A DNA stretch of 64,000 nucleotides. It comes from Candidatus Rhodoblastus alkanivorans. GTDB lineage: Bacteria > Pseudomonadota > Alphaproteobacteria > Rhizobiales > Beijerinckiaceae. A program made the translations under genes and the position numbers. Location of the stretch: assembly GCF_022760755.1 (NCBI RefSeq), contig NZ_JAIVFP010000001.1, positions 1,344,001-1,408,000 of the forward strand, read 5' to 3'. The first letter of the stretch is position 1. Each line of letters opens with the position of its first letter. The notes under the pieces were generated by a model, which saw nothing but the letters and a program-made list of their open reading frames with translations, was not told where the DNA came from and made no database searches. This document shows, piece after piece, positions 62,020 to 64,000 of this stretch.

Positions 62020-62775
62020 ATGGAAGCGGCGAGCGACAGGGCGGTTGGAGAGTTCGACATTCCTTCCAAGGCGAGCAAGACGCTTGTCGAAGGCGCCTAT
62101 GCGACCCTGCGTCGAGAAATCCTCGACGGAGCTTTCGAACCGGGCGCCAAACTGCGCACGGAGGAATTGCGCACCCGCTACAATGTCAGCGGCTCGACCA
62201 TGCGCGAGGCGCTCACCCGCCTGCTCGGCGAGGCTCTGGTCACTTCCGAGGGCCAGCGCGGCTTCCGTGTCGCTCCGGCCTCGATCGAGGATTTCCGCGA
62301 TCTGACGGAAGTGCGCAAGCTGATCGAGACGGAGGCCCTGCGCCAGGCCATATCCTGTGGCGACGAAGAGTGGGAAAGCCAGATCGTGGCGACCTTCTAT
62401 CGGCTCTCCAAGGTCGAGGAGCGTCTGGCCGAAGATCCCGTCAGCGCCATAAGCGAGTTCGAGGAGCGCAACCGCGAATTCCACCGCGCCCTGATCGCGG
62501 CCTGCCCATCCCGCTGGTTGCATCATTTCATCGGCCTGCTGTTCCAGCAGTCGGAGCGCTATCGCCGCATGTCGATGGCGAAGCGCACCATCCCCCGGGA
62601 CGTCCATGCCGAGCACAAGGCCATCTTCGACGCCGTGATGGCGCGCGACGCCGATCTGGCCAGCAAGCTGACCGCCGACCACATCGAACGCACGCTCACC
62701 GTGCTGCGCGTCGCGCTCGAACCCGGCGAAAAGTCGCGCTGTAACGCCAAAAAGGACGCGCAAGACCGCCCATAG
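62020..62775 (+). CDS. GntR/FadR-family regulator (FCD domain) of cluster 2
   Basis: 251 residues: winged helix (ASKTLVEGAYATLRREILDG, then EELRTRYNVSGSTMREALTR) and a helical FCD effector domain (DLTEVRKLIETEALRQAI and a C-terminal DADLASKLTADHIERTL). FCD regulators usually bind carboxylic acids and act as repressors. TATCGATA operators lie in its own promoter and in two other cluster 2 promoters. GAGGGGGC precedes the start. Confidence 0.9.
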   Translation: MEAASDRAVGEFDIPSKASKTLVEGAYATLRREILDGAFEPGAKLRTEELRTRYNVSGSTMREALTRLLGEALVTSEGQRGFRVAPASIEDFRDLTEVRKLIETEALRQAISCGDEEWESQIVATFYRLSKVEERLAEDPVSAISEFEERNREFHRALIAACPSRWLHHFIGLLFQQSERYRRMSMAKRTIPRDVHAEHKAIFDAVMARDADLASKLTADHIERTLTVLRVALEPGEKSRCNAKKDAQDRP

Positions 62776-63334
62776 GTCGTTTCACGCGCATGGAGCCGTA
62801 GCGCCCCGCTCGATCATGCGCGGCGACCCCGATCCACGGGAGACCGAGATGGTCGATGACATTTGCACGGGGGCGGCGGGGATAATTTCCGGTCGGACCC
62901 GCTGAACTGGAGACCGGGCGGAACGCCCGATGTGGACGACAATGCGACGATCGCCCCAACCCTGAATGTCGCGGTCGGGGCCTGATTTGCGAAGCAGAGA
63001 TCGCGGGCCGAAAACTTTGCATTGACTTGGATGGCGCTTATCCCAAATATTGGTCGAAAGATGAGCGGGACAATGCTTTCAGCGGGGCGTCGCTGCGCAT
63101 CGCATAAGCCCCATTCATCAGGCACAGGAAGTTCAAGTCGCTGAAACAGCGAGTGAAAATTCCTGTTCTTTTCCTGCAAAGCAGGGAAAGCGCGAAACCG
63201 GACCGGCAGCGTCCGGGGAACGCCTGCTTCGAGCCGTCCGCGCTCGTTGCATTTTCGCGGCGAGCTTCATCGCCTTGTCGTCATTTCGGCCCAGGATTTG
63301 CAAAAGGTCCTGATCGGTCGCGGGGGATCATGTC
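62776..63334. other. Gene-poor region with a possible autotransporter-passenger remnant
   Basis: About 560 bp at the right edge of the catabolic region. From about 62858 one frame reads GGGGDNFRSDPLNWRPGGTP and then DVDDNATIAPTLNVAVGA before a stop, resembling the NW-spGG-P-DxA repeat of large passenger proteins. Nothing flanks it in frame, so it is a fragment at best. Confidence 0.35.
63173..63185 (+). terminator. Small hairpins in the right intergenic region
   Basis: CCTGC-AAA-GCAGG, flanked by TTT and GAAA, with a second TCGCTG-AAA-CAGCGA hairpin at 63138-63152. They may end transcription from the left. Confidence 0.4.
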
Positions 63335-63757
63335 ATGAAGAAAGTCGTTTTCTACTTAAAGCCAGGCGCGGCGAACGATATCGAGCATAAAGCCCTGCTC
63401 GCCGCCGCCGGTTATGAGGTCGATGCGCGCGATCTGACCGCGGAACATTGGACGTCGGCGGGATTGCGCGCCTTTTTTGGCGAAAGGCCGATCGAGGAAT
63501 GGTTCGATCCGGCCGCGCCGAAGGTGGTGTCGGGCGAAATCAATCCGGCGCGGCTGAATGCCCAGGAGGCGCTGGTGACGCTCGCGCTCGATCCGAGCCT
63601 CATCAATGGTCCGCTCGTCCGCTATAACGGCCGTTGCGCGTCCGGTCTGGACGCGGACGAGCTTCGTGATTTTGTGGACATTCACGCGCGAAACGGCAAG
63701 CCGGCCTCGGTCAAGCAGCCGCCGACAAGCTGGGGCGCAACCGGGATGGGCGAGTGA
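63335..63757 (+). CDS. ArsC-like nitrogenase-associated protein
   Basis: 140 residues, thioredoxin-like ArsC/Spx superfamily. The start MKKVVFYLKPGAANDIEHKA matches the nitrogenase-associated family, where the segment reads YxKPGCxNNxxQKALL; here the cysteine is Ala. Later FFGERPIEEWFDPAAPKVVS and LIDGPLxR-like LINGPLVRYNGR also fit. In other diazotrophs it lies in nif regions; here it neighbours fpr. Without the cysteine it cannot do ArsC chemistry. Confidence 0.75.
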   Translation: MKKVVFYLKPGAANDIEHKALLAAAGYEVDARDLTAEHWTSAGLRAFFGERPIEEWFDPAAPKVVSGEINPARLNAQEALVTLALDPSLINGPLVRYNGRCASGLDADELRDFVDIHARNGKPASVKQPPTSWGATGMGE

Positions 63758-63760
63758 ACG

Positions 63761-63780
63761 CGTCGAGCTATTGCTCGACG
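63761..63780. terminator. Hairpin between the nitrogenase-associated gene and fpr
   Basis: CGTCGAGC-TATT-GCTCGACG, an 8-bp perfect stem that covers the fpr stop codon. Probably a two-way terminator for the convergent genes. Confidence 0.6.
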
Positions 63781-64000
63781 AACGCCTTTTCGATGACATA
63801 GGTGGCGGGATCGCCGCCCGATCCCTCGCGGAAGCCGCGATCCTGGAGCAGTTTGACCAGATCGCGCAACAGGCCGGGGCTGCCGCAGAGCATGACGCGA
63901 TCTTCGGCGGGATTGAGCGGCGGCTGGCCGATGTCCTCGAACAACTTGCCCGATTCGATCAGCTCGGTGGCGCGGCCCTGGTGGACATAGGCCTCGCGCG
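63768..64000 (-). CDS. fpr: Ferredoxin--NADP reductase, C-terminal part
   Basis: The minus strand from the right edge to the TAG at 63768-63770 is open for about 77 codons. It reads REAYVHQGRATELIESGKLF, then EDRVMLCGSPGLLRDLVQLL and ends YVIEKAFVEQ. The CGSP motif and the C-terminal tail match bacterial Fpr. It supplies reduced ferredoxin or controls NADPH redox balance. The N-terminus lies outside the window. Confidence 0.9.
   Translation of the reverse strand, partial: REAYVHQGRATELIESGKLFEDIGQPPLNPAEDRVMLCGSPGLLRDLVKLLQDRGFREGSGGDPATYVIEKAFVEQ

Overview
The window is high-GC DNA with alphaproteobacterial (Rhizobiales-like) character: murA with a small basic protein beside it, a PodJ-like polar coiled-coil/Sel1 protein, a tRNA-Thr(GGT) with encoded CCA, and an ArsC-like nitrogenase-associated protein beside ferredoxin-NADP reductase. 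I read it as a Beijerinckiaceae/Methylocystaceae-type soil bacterium; the species cannot be fixed from the window.

Layout. 1-9.6 kb is housekeeping: rmlC (cut by the edge) and rmlB, a DsbA-fold isomerase, a MerR regulator, the PodJ-like protein and murA. tRNA-Thr at 9.7 kb marks the switch to about 53 kb of aromatic catabolism, with one orphan CRISPR-like repeat just after it. 10.1-14.5 kb: a DmpR/XylR-type sigma54 activator, a clean -24/-12 promoter and a VanA/VanB-like Rieske oxygenase pair. 14.7-29.8 kb (cluster 1, plus strand): a MetA-type porin, dmpF-dmpG, a LysR regulator, ferredoxin, catechol 2,3-dioxygenase, dmpC-dmpE-dmpH, an odd SDR, a fused double tautomerase, phenol hydroxylase dmpKLMNOP and a small winged-helix protein. 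30-38 kb: an esterase, a six-gene toluene/alkene monooxygenase tmoABCDEF behind a sigma54 promoter, and a second DmpR-like activator. 38-45 kb: a protoglobin, a Baeyer-Villiger monooxygenase broken by one amber codon, a second porin, two AraC regulators and a MetX-like hydrolase. 45-62.8 kb (cluster 2): HpcH-type aldolase, dmpD, an SDR, a GFA protein, a livM remnant, a third porin, then a minus-strand set (dmpK through dmpB, a GlcG-like gene, then dmpC-E-F-G-H-I and a winged-helix protein) and a GntR regulator. 62.8-64 kb returns to the nitrogenase-associated protein and fpr.

How it works together. The toluene-monooxygenase-like enzyme would hydroxylate benzene or toluene to phenol or cresol, either phenol hydroxylase would give catechols, and two meta-cleavage pathways would carry these to pyruvate and acyl-CoA. 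Three regulatory systems are visible: sigma54 activators (16-bp upstream sites plus -24/-12 promoters), LysR (three ATAC-N7-GTAT boxes in cluster 1) and GntR (TATCGATA palindromes at three cluster 2 promoters).

The most notable observations are: (1) a tandem tautomerase whose first half keeps Pro1 but lacks Arg11/Arg39 while its second half keeps both arginines but has an internal proline; (2) two phenol hydroxylase operons in inverted orientation that are mosaics of identical tracts (1,588 bp with no difference found) and strongly diverged tracts, one junction lying three codons inside two unrelated downstream genes; (3) repeated operator sets that predict the wiring of both clusters.
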